64,000 bases of DNA from Sulfuricurvum sp. (lineage in GTDB: Bacteria > Campylobacterota > Campylobacteria > Campylobacterales > Sulfurimonadaceae), in contig JAQTTG010000004.1 of the NCBI GenBank assembly GCA_028710885.1, positions 186,001-250,000 on the forward strand, given 5' to 3'. Both the position numbers and the translations under genes were made by a program. This document shows positions 20,102 through 29,401 of the stretch, piece after piece. The notes under the pieces are model-generated. The model saw nothing but the letters and a program-made list of their open reading frames with translations. It made no database searches and was not told the origin of the DNA. Numbering within the stretch: position 1 is the first letter of the stretch; the number at the start of each line of letters is the position of its first letter.

Positions 20102-23100
20102 ATGCGTCGCGTTACGAATTTTTTTCTTCAAAATTATCTGGCAGTGCTTCTCCTCACTGCGATCACAGTTGTTATTGCCATTGTATTGGTTAGGAATCTG
20201 AATATTGAAGCATTCCCCGATCCTGCACCCCCTATTTTAGAAATCGTAACCACAAATGAAGGCCATTCTGCAGAAGAGATTGAAAAACAGATCACTACCC
20301 CTTTGGAAATTGCTCTTGCGGGGATGCCTGGACTCGAGAATGTAAATAGTGTCTCATTATACGGACTTTCAGATATCAAATGTAAATTTTCTTATGATGT
20401 CCAATACAAAGATGCTCGACAAGAAGTTTTAAACCGTTTGGCACAAGCTGATATCCCTAATGGTGTAACCCCGGAAATCATCCCCAATGCCATCGGGGAG
20501 ATTATGCGATATCAAGTTGTCGGTAACCGTAGTATGACGGAGTTGCGTACTTATCAAGATTGGATTATCTCCCGTTATCTCAAAACAGTCCCTAATATCG
20601 CCGATATAGGTAGCTATGGAGGGATGATAAAAGCTTACTCGGTTGTTGTCAATCCTCAAGAGCTTGTCAAATACAAAATTTCTCTCTCAAACGTAATCGA
20701 ATCCCTATCAAAAAGCAATGTTAATGTCGGAGGACGTGTTTTAGAATTTGGAGACCAATACTATACGATACGTGGTATCGGATTAATAAAAAATATTGCT
20801 GATATTGAAAACACCATTGTCGCAACAAAAAATGAGCGCCCTATTTTTGTTAAAAATCTCGCATCAGTATCAATATCAAATATGCCTCGTACAGGATTGG
20901 CAGGTCTAAACAAAACCAATGATATTGTCATGGGTGTAGTCGTCCTACGTAAAAATGCCCCAAGTGTATCAGCGATGGAAGATCTTCATAAAAAAATTGA
21001 TGAGCTAAACAACGGCATCCTTCCAAAAGACATCAAAGTCGTCCCATTTTATGATCGACAAGATTTACTTCATACCGTTATTGGAAAAATCAAAGAGACG
21101 GCATCTATCGGTATGGTATTGGTCTTAGTAATTATCTTATTATTTCTGGGGGATCTTCGCGCTGCCCTAATTGCTGCAGCAATCATTCCGATGTCATTAC
21201 TTTATACACTAGCGCTTATGGCAAGCCAAAATGAATCGGCAAATCTTCTCTCACTTGGAGCTATCGACTTTGGAATTATCGTTGATATACCTTTGATTGT
21301 TATTGAAAATTACTTCCGCCTTAAACATCAAGGGCGTGCCCATATTCCGGCTATTTTAGATACTGCCGCAGAAGTTGGAGCTCCTATTCTTTTTTCTATT
21401 TTTGTCATTTTTCTCGCATTTATCCCTCTCTTCGCGATGAAAGGAGCAGAGTCACAGATTTTCCTTCCGATGGCAAAAACGTATGTTTATGCCATATCCT
21501 TTGCACTTATCTTAACGTTTAGCTTCTTGATGTCGAGCAAATATACTTTTCTGACCAACTCACATGAAAAAGTACCTGCGATTTTTGATCGGATCAAGAT
21601 TATATACCTACGTCAGGTATCCAAGATTACTAGTAAAATGGCCATTATGGCAACCGCAGTGGTTATTACCTTAGCTCTGTTTATTACCTCTATTCTAGGC
21701 GCTGAATTCTTGCCGAAAATGGATGAAGGGAACCTCTATATCCGCTCTATTTTTCCCTATTCAATCAGTTTGAATAAAAGCTATGAAAACTCTAAGAAAA
21801 TGCGTGACATTCTCATCAAATTTCCTGAAGTTCAAACTGTTGAGTTTCAAGCCGGTCGACCGGAAGATGGAACTGATCCGACAGGACCGTTTAACACCGA
21901 ATACTTTGTAAAACTTAAAGATTATAAAGAGTGGCATAGAGGTATTACCAAAGAAGAGCTTGAAAATGAGGTTCGTACCCAAATGCGACAAGCATTCCCA
22001 AGCGCTGACGTGAGTGTTTCACAATACATAGAAGACAATCTTGCAGAAGCAATGTCTGGGGTCAAAGGGGAAAACTCTATTAAAATTTTTGGAGATGATC
22101 TCTACAAACTCGATATATTGGCGAAAGAGGTTGAAGCGAAAATCAAAAAAATTGACGGTGTTACAGATGTCGGTATTTTTAAAGAGACGGGTCAGCCAAG
22201 TCTGATCGTTGAAGTAGACCGTGAACAAGCTGCATTATACGGACTATCCGTTGTTGATCTCATGGATAATATATCTTCTGCACTAGATGGACGGGCGATC
22301 ACAAAAATCATAGAACAAGATAAACGATTCGATCTTGTTGTCCGCTTTCCGGATGACTATCGTAAAAGTATTGAAAATATCAAAGACATCCCTATTATTT
22401 TGGATAATGGAGGAATTATTCCCCTCTCAAAAGTAACTAAAATCTACTATGATACGGGAGCTTCTTTCGTTTATCGTGAAAATTTCAAACGATTTATTCC
22501 AATCAAATTTTCTGTTGCATCCAACGATCTCGCAGGAACCGTAGCAAAAGTAAAAGATGCTATCGATACGGTCAATATGCCAGATGGATATATAACTAAC
22601 CTATCTGGACGATTCGAACAAATGCAATCAGCATTTGGACGTTTAAAAATCATGACTCCCTCAGCAATGTTTTTAATTACCATCGTCCTTTTTATCTATT
22701 TTGGATCACTGCGAAATACTATTATTGTCCTTACAGCAGCTTTATTTGCCGTTTTTGGTGGATTGTTTTTCTTATTGATTTGGGGTGAAGCGCTCAGCGT
22801 CTCAGCATCTGTCGGATTTATCTCTATTTTAGGAGTCAGTATTCTAAATGCTTCGATCATGGTTACCCATTATCTGCATCTGTTAAAACTCGGGATGACC
22901 AAACAGCAAGCGACATTACAAACGGCAGATGATAAATTTCGAGCTGTTCTCATGACAGGGTTTACCGCATCCATTGGATTATTACCTGCAGCAGTTTCAA
23001 CAGGAGTAGGAAGTCAAGTTCAGCGTCCTCTAGCGATTGTTGTAGTTGGGGGAATGCTGCTGGGGACTATGATTCTTTTAATGCTTTTACCACCATTATT

Positions 23101-23128
23101 GCGTTTTGTTAAACCAAAAGCATATTAA
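20102..23128 (+). CDS. RND efflux transporter, CzcA/HME-like
   Basis: 1008 aa; internal duplication, DFGIIVDIPLIVIEN in TM4 resembling the heavy-metal-efflux signature. Confidence 0.92.
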   Translation: MRRVTNFFLQNYLAVLLLTAITVVIAIVLVRNLNIEAFPDPAPPILEIVTTNEGHSAEEIEKQITTPLEIALAGMPGLENVNSVSLYGLSDIKCKFSYDVQYKDARQEVLNRLAQADIPNGVTPEIIPNAIGEIMRYQVVGNRSMTELRTYQDWIISRYLKTVPNIADIGSYGGMIKAYSVVVNPQELVKYKISLSNVIESLSKSNVNVGGRVLEFGDQYYTIRGIGLIKNIADIENTIVATKNERPIFVKNLASVSISNMPRTGLAGLNKTNDIVMGVVVLRKNAPSVSAMEDLHKKIDELNNGILPKDIKVVPFYDRQDLLHTVIGKIKETASIGMVLVLVIILLFLGDLRAALIAAAIIPMSLLYTLALMASQNESANLLSLGAIDFGIIVDIPLIVIENYFRLKHQGRAHIPAILDTAAEVGAPILFSIFVIFLAFIPLFAMKGAESQIFLPMAKTYVYAISFALILTFSFLMSSKYTFLTNSHEKVPAIFDRIKIIYLRQVSKITSKMAIMATAVVITLALFITSILGAEFLPKMDEGNLYIRSIFPYSISLNKSYENSKKMRDILIKFPEVQTVEFQAGRPEDGTDPTGPFNTEYFVKLKDYKEWHRGITKEELENEVRTQMRQAFPSADVSVSQYIEDNLAEAMSGVKGENSIKIFGDDLYKLDILAKEVEAKIKKIDGVTDVGIFKETGQPSLIVEVDREQAALYGLSVVDLMDNISSALDGRAITKIIEQDKRFDLVVRFPDDYRKSIENIKDIPIILDNGGIIPLSKVTKIYYDTGASFVYRENFKRFIPIKFSVASNDLAGTVAKVKDAIDTVNMPDGYITNLSGRFEQMQSAFGRLKIMTPSAMFLITIVLFIYFGSLRNTIIVLTAALFAVFGGLFFLLIWGEALSVSASVGFISILGVSILNASIMVTHYLHLLKLGMTKQQATLQTADDKFRAVLMTGFTASIGLLPAAVSTGVGSQVQRPLAIVVVGGMLLGTMILLMLLPPLLRFVKPKAY

Positions 23129-23187
23129 AAGTATCAGATGAAAATGTACCCGCGATTGCGGGAACACAATAAAGTAAAATATTATGC

Positions 23188-24723
23188 TTAGTGAAGGAAG
23201 TGACGAACACCCGTGAAATAGAGAGCCATACCATGCTCATCCGCTGCCGCGATGACTTCCTCATCGCGTACCGAACCGCCCGGCTGAATCACAGTTTTAA
23301 CACCGGCTCCCGCCGCCGCGTCGATAGAGTCACGGAACGGAAAGAATGCTTCAGAAGCCAATGCTGAACCGCTGACATCAAGCCCCATCTCTTCGGCTTT
23401 GCGCAAGGCACAACGCGCCGCGTCGACACGAGAAGTCATACCCATACCGACTGCGACCATCGCCGCGTCTTTGACGTAGACAACACAGTTTGATTTGGTG
23501 AGAGAGGCTACTTTGTAAGCAATCTCCGCGTCTTTCATCGCCGCTTCACTGGCGGTGTGTTTTGTTACCAATTTAGCGTTTGCTACCTCTTCGTGAGTCA
23601 CTTTGTCCGCATCTTGGAATACAAATCCGCCGTCGATATGTTTGAAATCGATCGCATCGTTGCTGAGGGTAATACGCTCAGCTCCGTACTCGAAAAGTTT
23701 GAGACGTTTTTTCGGCTCGAATACCGCGCGCGCTTCCTCATCGATAGAGCCTGCAATAATCACTTCGAGGAACATCTCATTCATTTTCTCCGCCAATGCT
23801 TTGGTCACGACACCGTTCACCGCGACAACCCCGCCGAACGCCGAAATTGGATCGCATTTAAGCGCTTCGGTGTACGCATCAAGGAGGTTTTCACGGATCG
23901 CAAAACCGCACGGGTTACCGTGTTTGACGATACAGATCGCATTTTCATCCCCGAATGCCGCTGCGATTTTCACCGCACCGCTGATGTCGGTGAGATTGTT
24001 GAAGCTCGCTTCCCCTTTGAGGGTTTTGAAGTTTTGGCTGAAGAACGCATCAAATTCGTACAATCCGCCCTTTTGATGCGGGTTTTCGCCGTAACGGGTA
24101 TCCATCACTTTGTTTCCGACGATGAACTGTTTAGAGCCCATGCCGTTGTTGAAGCGTTTGTTCATATAGTTGGCAATCATCGAATCGTATGCCGCCGTAT
24201 GCTCATACGCTTTGATCATCAAATCACGTCGAAACGCAACTGTATTTTCACCGTTTGCAATCGCATTAAGGACAAGTGAATAATCGCTAGGGTCGGTGAG
24301 GATGATAACACTGTCGAAGTTTTTCGCCGCAGAACGCACCATTGCAGGGCCGCCGATGTCGATGTTTTCAATAATCTCTTCAAAATCGTCCGTTTTCTCA
24401 ATCGTCGCTTTGAACGGATAGAGGTTGACACACACCAAATCGATCGCTTCAACACCGAGTTCTTTGGCTTGGTCAAGGTGTGATTGTTTGTCGCGTCGGT
24501 GTAAGATTCCGCCATGCACAAAAGGGTTCAATGTTTTTACACGCCCTTCGAAGCACTCAGGGAATTTGGTCACCTCATCGATCTCGATGGCAGACACACC
24601 CGCATCCGTGAGCATTTTGTACGTTCCGCCCGTAGAGATGATTTGATACTCCAAACCGATCAGAGATTTGGCGAATTCAACGATGTTGCTTTTATCGCTG
24701 ACACTGAGCAATGCACGCTTCAT
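23188..24723 (-). CDS. purH: bifunctional AICAR transformylase/IMP cyclohydrolase
   Basis: [76 protein letters not shown]. Confidence 0.97.
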   Translation of the reverse strand: MKRALLSVSDKSNIVEFAKSLIGLEYQIISTGGTYKMLTDAGVSAIEIDEVTKFPECFEGRVKTLNPFVHGGILHRRDKQSHLDQAKELGVEAIDLVCVNLYPFKATIEKTDDFEEIIENIDIGGPAMVRSAAKNFDSVIILTDPSDYSLVLNAIANGENTVAFRRDLMIKAYEHTAAYDSMIANYMNKRFNNGMGSKQFIVGNKVMDTRYGENPHQKGGLYEFDAFFSQNFKTLKGEASFNNLTDISGAVKIAAAFGDENAICIVKHGNPCGFAIRENLLDAYTEALKCDPISAFGGVVAVNGVVTKALAEKMNEMFLEVIIAGSIDEEARAVFEPKKRLKLFEYGAERITLSNDAIDFKHIDGGFVFQDADKVTHEEVANAKLVTKHTASEAAMKDAEIAYKVASLTKSNCVVYVKDAAMVAVGMGMTSRVDAARCALRKAEEMGLDVSGSALASEAFFPFRDSIDAAAGAGVKTVIQPGGSVRDEEVIAAADEHGMALYFTGVRHFLH

Positions 24724-24850
24724 GCAGTTCCTTTTGTTGGGTCATGCGCCCATAAATTAATGGTGGAATTGTACCAAATGGTGGTTTAGGGGAAGGTAAA
24801 GTTTCCATAGACTTCTACCTCTAACAGAGAAAAGCATAAAATTTTGCTGA

Positions 24851-25243
24851 TTAATGGCAGGCAGCTGCTGCTCCATCAGAAATAGCCCTTTCATAAGTTT
24901 CTTCACTAAAACCTGGGTTATTTGTCATTAACTCGTTTCGAGCTTTTTCATATCGTTCTCTAGTCACTACTTCTTTTCGGTGACAGTTTTCAACTAAGGC
25001 ATCACCAACATCCCAATTACTCGCTAACAATTTTTTTGAACGATCAAGCCAGTCTTGAACCTCAGATTGAGACACTGTGTTAAAAACCTCAAAAGGGTCA
25101 ATTTGATTATTTCTATTAATATCATTGTAATAATAAATCTGAAATACTCCATCCGCTAAATTCACAGACAATGCTCTATCAATTTTTTTCTGTCTTTGTT
25201 GTTCACTATATTCAATATCAGTCATTAAATCGTTCCTTTTCAA
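24851..25243 (-). CDS. hypothetical protein
   Basis: 130-aa ORF; no recognised family. True start may be the internal Met7. Confidence 0.5.
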   Translation of the reverse strand: MKRNDLMTDIEYSEQQRQKKIDRALSVNLADGVFQIYYYNDINRNNQIDPFEVFNTVSQSEVQDWLDRSKKLLASNWDVGDALVENCHRKEVVTRERYEKARNELMTNNPGFSEETYERAISDGAAAACH

Positions 25244-25332
25244 ATATCATATTTTTCAACTATTATGATTATACACTCTTGAGAAAAAATCTACCAATTT
25301 TTGACCTATTTTCATTCATCCAATAGATTTCG

Positions 25333-25341
25333 TGTTATAAT
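25333..25341 (+). promoter_or_regulatory. extended -10 promoter (TGTTATAAT)
   Basis: TGnTATAAT in AT-rich intergenic DNA upstream of the candidate sRNA. Confidence 0.6.
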
Positions 25342-25347
25342 TTCTCC

Positions 25348-25425
25348 GCTAACACACTTATCTATACGTTCAATGGAGCGGCACTTTGAGGTCGAGGGAG
25401 TAATTACCCCTCGGCCTTTTTTTTT
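25348..25425 (+). ncRNA. candidate small RNA (about 78 nt) ending in an intrinsic terminator
   Basis: Extended -10 at 25333-25341, 9-bp hairpin 25390-25398/25408-25416 followed by T9; its 5' half is complementary to 25429-25478. Confidence 0.55.
25390..25425 (+). terminator. intrinsic terminator
   Basis: GGTCGAGGG-AGTAATTAC-CCCTCGGCC followed by nine T. Confidence 0.85.
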
Positions 25426-25458
25426 GCCCTCCAAAGAATGTATAGATAGGGGGTCTTT

Positions 25459-25518
25459 ATGGATAAGATAGTGTTAGCGCTCTTTCTTATGTGCCTTTTT
25501 GCACCTATGCTCAATTGA
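25459..25518 (+). CDS. candidate 19-aa hydrophobic peptide MDKIVLALFLMCLFAPMLN
   Basis: ATG preceded by G-rich SD-like AGGGGG; peptide has one short hydrophobic helix; leader is complementary to the upstream candidate sRNA. Below ORF-track length cutoff. Confidence 0.4.
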   Translation: MDKIVLALFLMCLFAPMLN

Positions 25519-25523
25519 GTATA

Positions 25524-25546
25524 GCCAAGGGGTTTGTCCCCTTGGC
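25524..25546. repeat. perfect 9-bp inverted repeat GCCAAGGGG-TTTGT-CCCCTTGGC
   Basis: Read directly; located between the 19-aa ORF and the glycosylase gene, no U-tract. Confidence 0.85.
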
Positions 25547-25568
25547 CCCCAATTAAGGAAGCTATATT

Positions 25569-26063
25569 ATGCAAACATACACCCACCCCTTTGCCCCTAT
25601 CCTCGATGCCAATACCCGCATCCTATTTCTCGGGAGCTTTCCGAGCATCGCATCATTTGAACAAGCTTTTTATTATGCCCATCCGCGCAACGCATTTTGG
25701 CCGATCATGGAGTCGATATTTGGAGAGATACTCGAATTCAACGAAGCAAAAAGACTCTTTTGTCTCGAAAAGGGGATCGGGCTGTGGGATGTGATCGGCA
25801 GCTGTGAGCGGAGCAATTCGAGCGATACCAATCTCAAAAACTGTATCCCAAACGATTTTCAAAAACTTTTAAAAGACTATCCTAACATCAAAGCACTCGG
25901 TTTTACTGGGAAAAAAAGCCATGATCTTTTTCAAAAATATTTCAAGGATTTGGAAGTTGAAAAGGTATTGCTCCCCTCCACTTCACCCGCCCATGCAGCC
26001 ATGAAAAAAGAGGAAAAGGCAAAATTTTATAAAGGCTTTTTAGACAAGTTTTTAACTGTTTAA
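25569..26063 (+). CDS. DNA-deoxyinosine glycosylase (UDG superfamily, family 6-like)
   Basis: ILFLGSFPSIASFEQAFYYAHPRNAFWPI...GLWDVIGSCERSNSSDTNL; C-terminal LPSTSPAHA. Confidence 0.88.
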   Translation: MQTYTHPFAPILDANTRILFLGSFPSIASFEQAFYYAHPRNAFWPIMESIFGEILEFNEAKRLFCLEKGIGLWDVIGSCERSNSSDTNLKNCIPNDFQKLLKDYPNIKALGFTGKKSHDLFQKYFKDLEVEKVLLPSTSPAHAAMKKEEKAKFYKGFLDKFLTV

Positions 26064-26852
26064 TACCTGCTCAAAAATATTTTTAGCCGTCTTCCAGCGA
26101 TCCTCTTTGGCATGCATCATCACAATTAAACAGTCTTTCCCATCTTTTTTCGCCCGTGCGATCAAACATGCTCCGGCTTTAGAGGTATACCCTGTTTTAA
26201 TTCCTACGGCATATTCGTAACGATTCAATAATCGATTATGGGTATAAACAAAAAACTTTTTATGATTATTTTGTGAATAATAGGTATATTGATTGATTTT
26301 GCTTATCTCATTAAACTTTTTATTTTTAATCGCATATTCTGCCATTTTCATAAGATCTCTCGGAGTTGAATAGTGATTCTCTTCGTCAAAACCGCATGGA
26401 TTCATAAAATGAGTATGATTCATCCCTATTTTTTTGGCTTTCGCATTCATCATCTCTATAAAATGCTCTTTTGTCCCGCCTACAGCTATCGCAATTCCCA
26501 TCGCTGCATCATTATCAGATTGGATCATTGCCGCTTTAATTAAATCTTCCATAATGATTTGATCACCTTTTTTATATCCAGCGATGGTAGGTTCTACTTT
26601 CATCATCTCTTTAGTGATCGTCACTGTTTTATTTAAATGTCCCTGATCCATTGCAACCAAAACCGTCATCACTTTGGTAAGGCTTGCCGGATGAAGCTCT
26701 TTGTACGCATCTTTCGAGTACAACATCTCATGCGATGATATATCTTTTACCATCAATGCACCAACATCCAATTTATTAAGTTCTTGTTTATTAATGCCAG
26801 CAAATAAACCGAGTGAAACCACCATGCATATTCCTGCAATTTTTATCATCAT
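26052..26852 (-). CDS. D-alanyl-D-alanine carboxypeptidase (peptidase S11)
   Basis: SLTKVMTVLVA (SxxK), QSDNDAA (SxN), GIKTGYTSKAG (KTG). Confidence 0.93.
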   Translation of the reverse strand: MMIKIAGICMVVSLGLFAGINKQELNKLDVGALMVKDISSHEMLYSKDAYKELHPASLTKVMTVLVAMDQGHLNKTVTITKEMMKVEPTIAGYKKGDQIIMEDLIKAAMIQSDNDAAMGIAIAVGGTKEHFIEMMNAKAKKIGMNHTHFMNPCGFDEENHYSTPRDLMKMAEYAIKNKKFNEISKINQYTYYSQNNHKKFFVYTHNRLLNRYEYAVGIKTGYTSKAGACLIARAKKDGKDCLIVMMHAKEDRWKTAKNIFEQVLNS

Positions 26853-26917
26853 ATATCATCCTCTTAAATACACTAAGTAGATGATTGAAGCAAACAGTAT
26901 GCCACTTCACAAACTAC

Positions 26918-26959
26918 CTTGAGTAATTCAAGTATTCATCTAAAGCGATATGGTAAAAT
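26918..26959 (+). promoter_or_regulatory. candidate promoter with dyad operator
   Basis: CTTGAGTAATTCAAG (26918-26932, 5-bp arms) upstream of extended -10 TGGTAAAAT (26951-26959). Confidence 0.4.
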
Positions 26960-26972
26960 TCGCAAAATTACA

Positions 26973-26980
26973 GGGGGGGG
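26973..26980 (+). repeat. G8 homopolymer abutting the start codon
   Basis: cagggggggg|ATG; directly visible. Confidence 0.95.
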
Positions 26981-27241
26981 ATGATGCGACGCTTTCGACG
27001 ATTGTTTGCATTTATATTCATCCTCTCTATTTTCGCAGGTATTGCACATGAGCTAAGCCATGCACATCATGAAGGTGACTTTTGTGAAGTGTGTGTCCTC
27101 GCCCATGCTCCGGCATTGATCGATGATGCACCTATTTTACCTCTCATCACTCAAACATTTGAGCCTTTTTCTTCACCCCAACTGCCTCATCCAATCGCAC
27201 TTGTAATTCAAAGCCGTAATCGTTCTCCTCCTCTCATCTAA
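26981..27241 (+). CDS. small His/Cys-rich exported protein, candidate metal-associated
   Basis: N-terminal signal sequence then AHELSHAHHEGDFCEVCVLAHA; upstream of a TonB receptor gene. Confidence 0.7.
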   Translation: MMRRFRRLFAFIFILSIFAGIAHELSHAHHEGDFCEVCVLAHAPALIDDAPILPLITQTFEPFSSPQLPHPIALVIQSRNRSPPLI

Positions 27242-27298
27242 CCCTTTTTACTTTTAAATAACAAACCATTACAATCATTTAATTCTCAGGATATTTAT

Positions 27299-29377
27299 AT
27301 GAAAAAAACTATTTCCATCGTTGCATGCACAGCAATATATACTCTCGCAACCGCCAATGATATTCATTTGGAGGCGATCACGATCGATGATGCACAAACA
27401 CCGACAATCCAACAAAAAGGATCGCTCAAAGATCTGGTTGGAAAAACCGAAGTAATCGATAAAACGCAAATCGAACAAACGCAATCAGCTACCCTCTCAG
27501 AAGCGATCAGCCATCAAGCAGGTATCAATGTTACTACCGGCTGTTCTATCTGTGGTCTCAAACGAGTACAGATCAACGGTCTAAAAGGAGAACACACTAC
27601 TGTATTGATTGACGGTGTTCCATTCAACTCCACTGTATCAAGCTTTTATGGGATGGATGCCATTGGAACTTCTGATATCGAAAACATTGAAATTGCACGA
27701 GGAGCAGGAGCTTCACTCATTGCACCCGAAGCAATCGGAGGAACTATCAATATCATTCCGCGCAAACCACACAAAACAGGTATCGAGGTTGATACTTCCA
27801 TGGGAACACTAGGAACCAAAAATTATTCCCTCCTCGGAGAAACTATGAGTGCCGATCACAAAACAGGCATTCTTATCTCAACGTCTTACCATGCACAAGA
27901 TCAGGTCGATAATGACCATAATGGTATCAGCGAATCTCCCTCTATGGAGAATCAATCACTCTCTTTGATGCTGACACATGAAATTTCTCCATACGATTCA
28001 TTGGAATTTCGAGCCGCCCATTTCACCTCCAATGTTTTTGGAGGAACCATGGTCTCGGAAAGTGCAGCGACAGCTAGCTATGATCCGAATATTAATAATA
28101 CTTCGTATATAGGAGGGAATGTTAACAATACCTACATAGGTCAACCGATGCAAATGCTGGAGAGAATCAATACCACCCGCGATGAACTCTATTTCAAAGA
28201 GCATCATGTACTCAATGGCTCTATGAATCTGCATACTACCCTCGCTTTTTCCCAACAAATACAAGACTCTATCTATGAAGGAGCTGATTATAAGAATACC
28301 GATAAAACCTATTTTGGCGATCTAAAAATTGATCATGCTCTCAATAACAACCATTTTCTAACTTACGGTACTGATGCCAAAATCGAAACAGCACGTTCTC
28401 AATCAAAAGTCTACTTTGACACACTCGGAATGGATAAAGACGATTTTGATTATCGAGCACTTGGAATTTATGGACAAGATGAATGGATTATTGATGGCAA
28501 AAATGAGTTAACATTAGCTATGAGAGGGACTAATATCACAACAAATTGGCTGGCAAAAACAGCTCAAGGCAATGAGATTGATAAAACTCTTCTTGTTCCA
28601 CGATTATTGTTTCGACACAATCATACCAATGATCTTACTTCACGATTTAGCACAGGGATGGGATACCGTTCACCCCTGACTTTTTTCGAGTCTGAGCATG
28701 GATTACTCGATAGTGGTTTCAATATGGCAATTACTGCATTAGAAAAATCATATGGAGCAAATTACGCACTTTCATATGAGGCAAACGGACTAACCGTAAC
28801 GGCATCTGCCGCCTATACCAAAGTAAATAATCTCGCCTATATTGATACATCCGCCGCAACCCCAACCCTTCGTAATACAACCGATGTTGTAAATATAAAA
28901 AACGGTGATATCGCAATTGGGTATTCAATCAATGACAATCTGATCCTATCAGGAGGATATGAACTCTATCACTACGATGATGCGTATAAATCTCATCTCT
29001 CCCTCGCCGCGATCGAGCAACGTGCTAGATTTGGTATAGATTACGATAGTAATGGATGGGACTTTTTTACTGAAGCGACATGGGTTGGAGCACGTGATCT
29101 CACCCCTTATGGATATGCAAATCGTTACAATGACACTGCCCTTTCCTCAACTAAATATACAACTGCTCCGGCATACACAACCGTTGATTTAAAACTTTCA
29201 AAAGAGATCAGCAAAAACTTTACGATGTATGCAGGGGCTAAAAACCTTTTTAACTACACTCAAACCTCTATTGAATCACCTCTATTTTATGATGCATCCG
29301 GAGGATTTAATACATCCCATGTCTGGGGACCTTTACGTGGACGAACTCTATATGCCGGAATTAAAGCAGTATTTTGA
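27299..29377 (+). CDS. TonB-dependent outer membrane receptor
   Basis: Plug domain (VQINGLKGEHTTVLIDGVPF, IENIEIARGAGASLIAPEAIGGTINI), beta-barrel, C-terminal aromatic residue (AGIKAVF). Confidence 0.94.
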   Translation: MKKTISIVACTAIYTLATANDIHLEAITIDDAQTPTIQQKGSLKDLVGKTEVIDKTQIEQTQSATLSEAISHQAGINVTTGCSICGLKRVQINGLKGEHTTVLIDGVPFNSTVSSFYGMDAIGTSDIENIEIARGAGASLIAPEAIGGTINIIPRKPHKTGIEVDTSMGTLGTKNYSLLGETMSADHKTGILISTSYHAQDQVDNDHNGISESPSMENQSLSLMLTHEISPYDSLEFRAAHFTSNVFGGTMVSESAATASYDPNINNTSYIGGNVNNTYIGQPMQMLERINTTRDELYFKEHHVLNGSMNLHTTLAFSQQIQDSIYEGADYKNTDKTYFGDLKIDHALNNNHFLTYGTDAKIETARSQSKVYFDTLGMDKDDFDYRALGIYGQDEWIIDGKNELTLAMRGTNITTNWLAKTAQGNEIDKTLLVPRLLFRHNHTNDLTSRFSTGMGYRSPLTFFESEHGLLDSGFNMAITALEKSYGANYALSYEANGLTVTASAAYTKVNNLAYIDTSAATPTLRNTTDVVNIKNGDIAIGYSINDNLILSGGYELYHYDDAYKSHLSLAAIEQRARFGIDYDSNGWDFFTEATWVGARDLTPYGYANRYNDTALSSTKYTTAPAYTTVDLKLSKEISKNFTMYAGAKNLFNYTQTSIESPLFYDASGGFNTSHVWGPLRGRTLYAGIKAVF

Positions 29378-29401
29378 AATTTATCTGCGTTATAATAGAG
29401 T

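Noticed and set aside
23140-23165. CCCGC-GATT-GCGGG hairpin between the RND pump and purH as a terminator
   Set aside because: Only 5 bp strong pairing and no U-tract on either strand; not enough to call.
23557-24279. 240-aa plus-strand ORF inside purH
   Set aside because: Antisense to a clear purH reading frame; long shadow ORF caused by the higher GC of this gene, no recognisable domain.
23188-24723. purH, serS and parts of the 58-61 kb region look more GC-rich than their neighbours, suggesting horizontal transfer
   Set aside because: These are core genes in typical contexts with no integrase, IS or tRNA-adjacent repeats; expression-related codon bias is a simpler explanation.
25374-25472. 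32-aa ORF MERHFEVEGVITPRPFFLPSKECIDRGSLWIR overlapping the candidate sRNA
   Set aside because: It runs through an intrinsic terminator hairpin and T9 tract and has no SD; probably incidental.
25404-25586. 60-aa minus-strand ORF across the sRNA/peptide locus
   Set aside because: No SD or homology recognised and it spans the glycosylase start and the hairpin; likely spurious.
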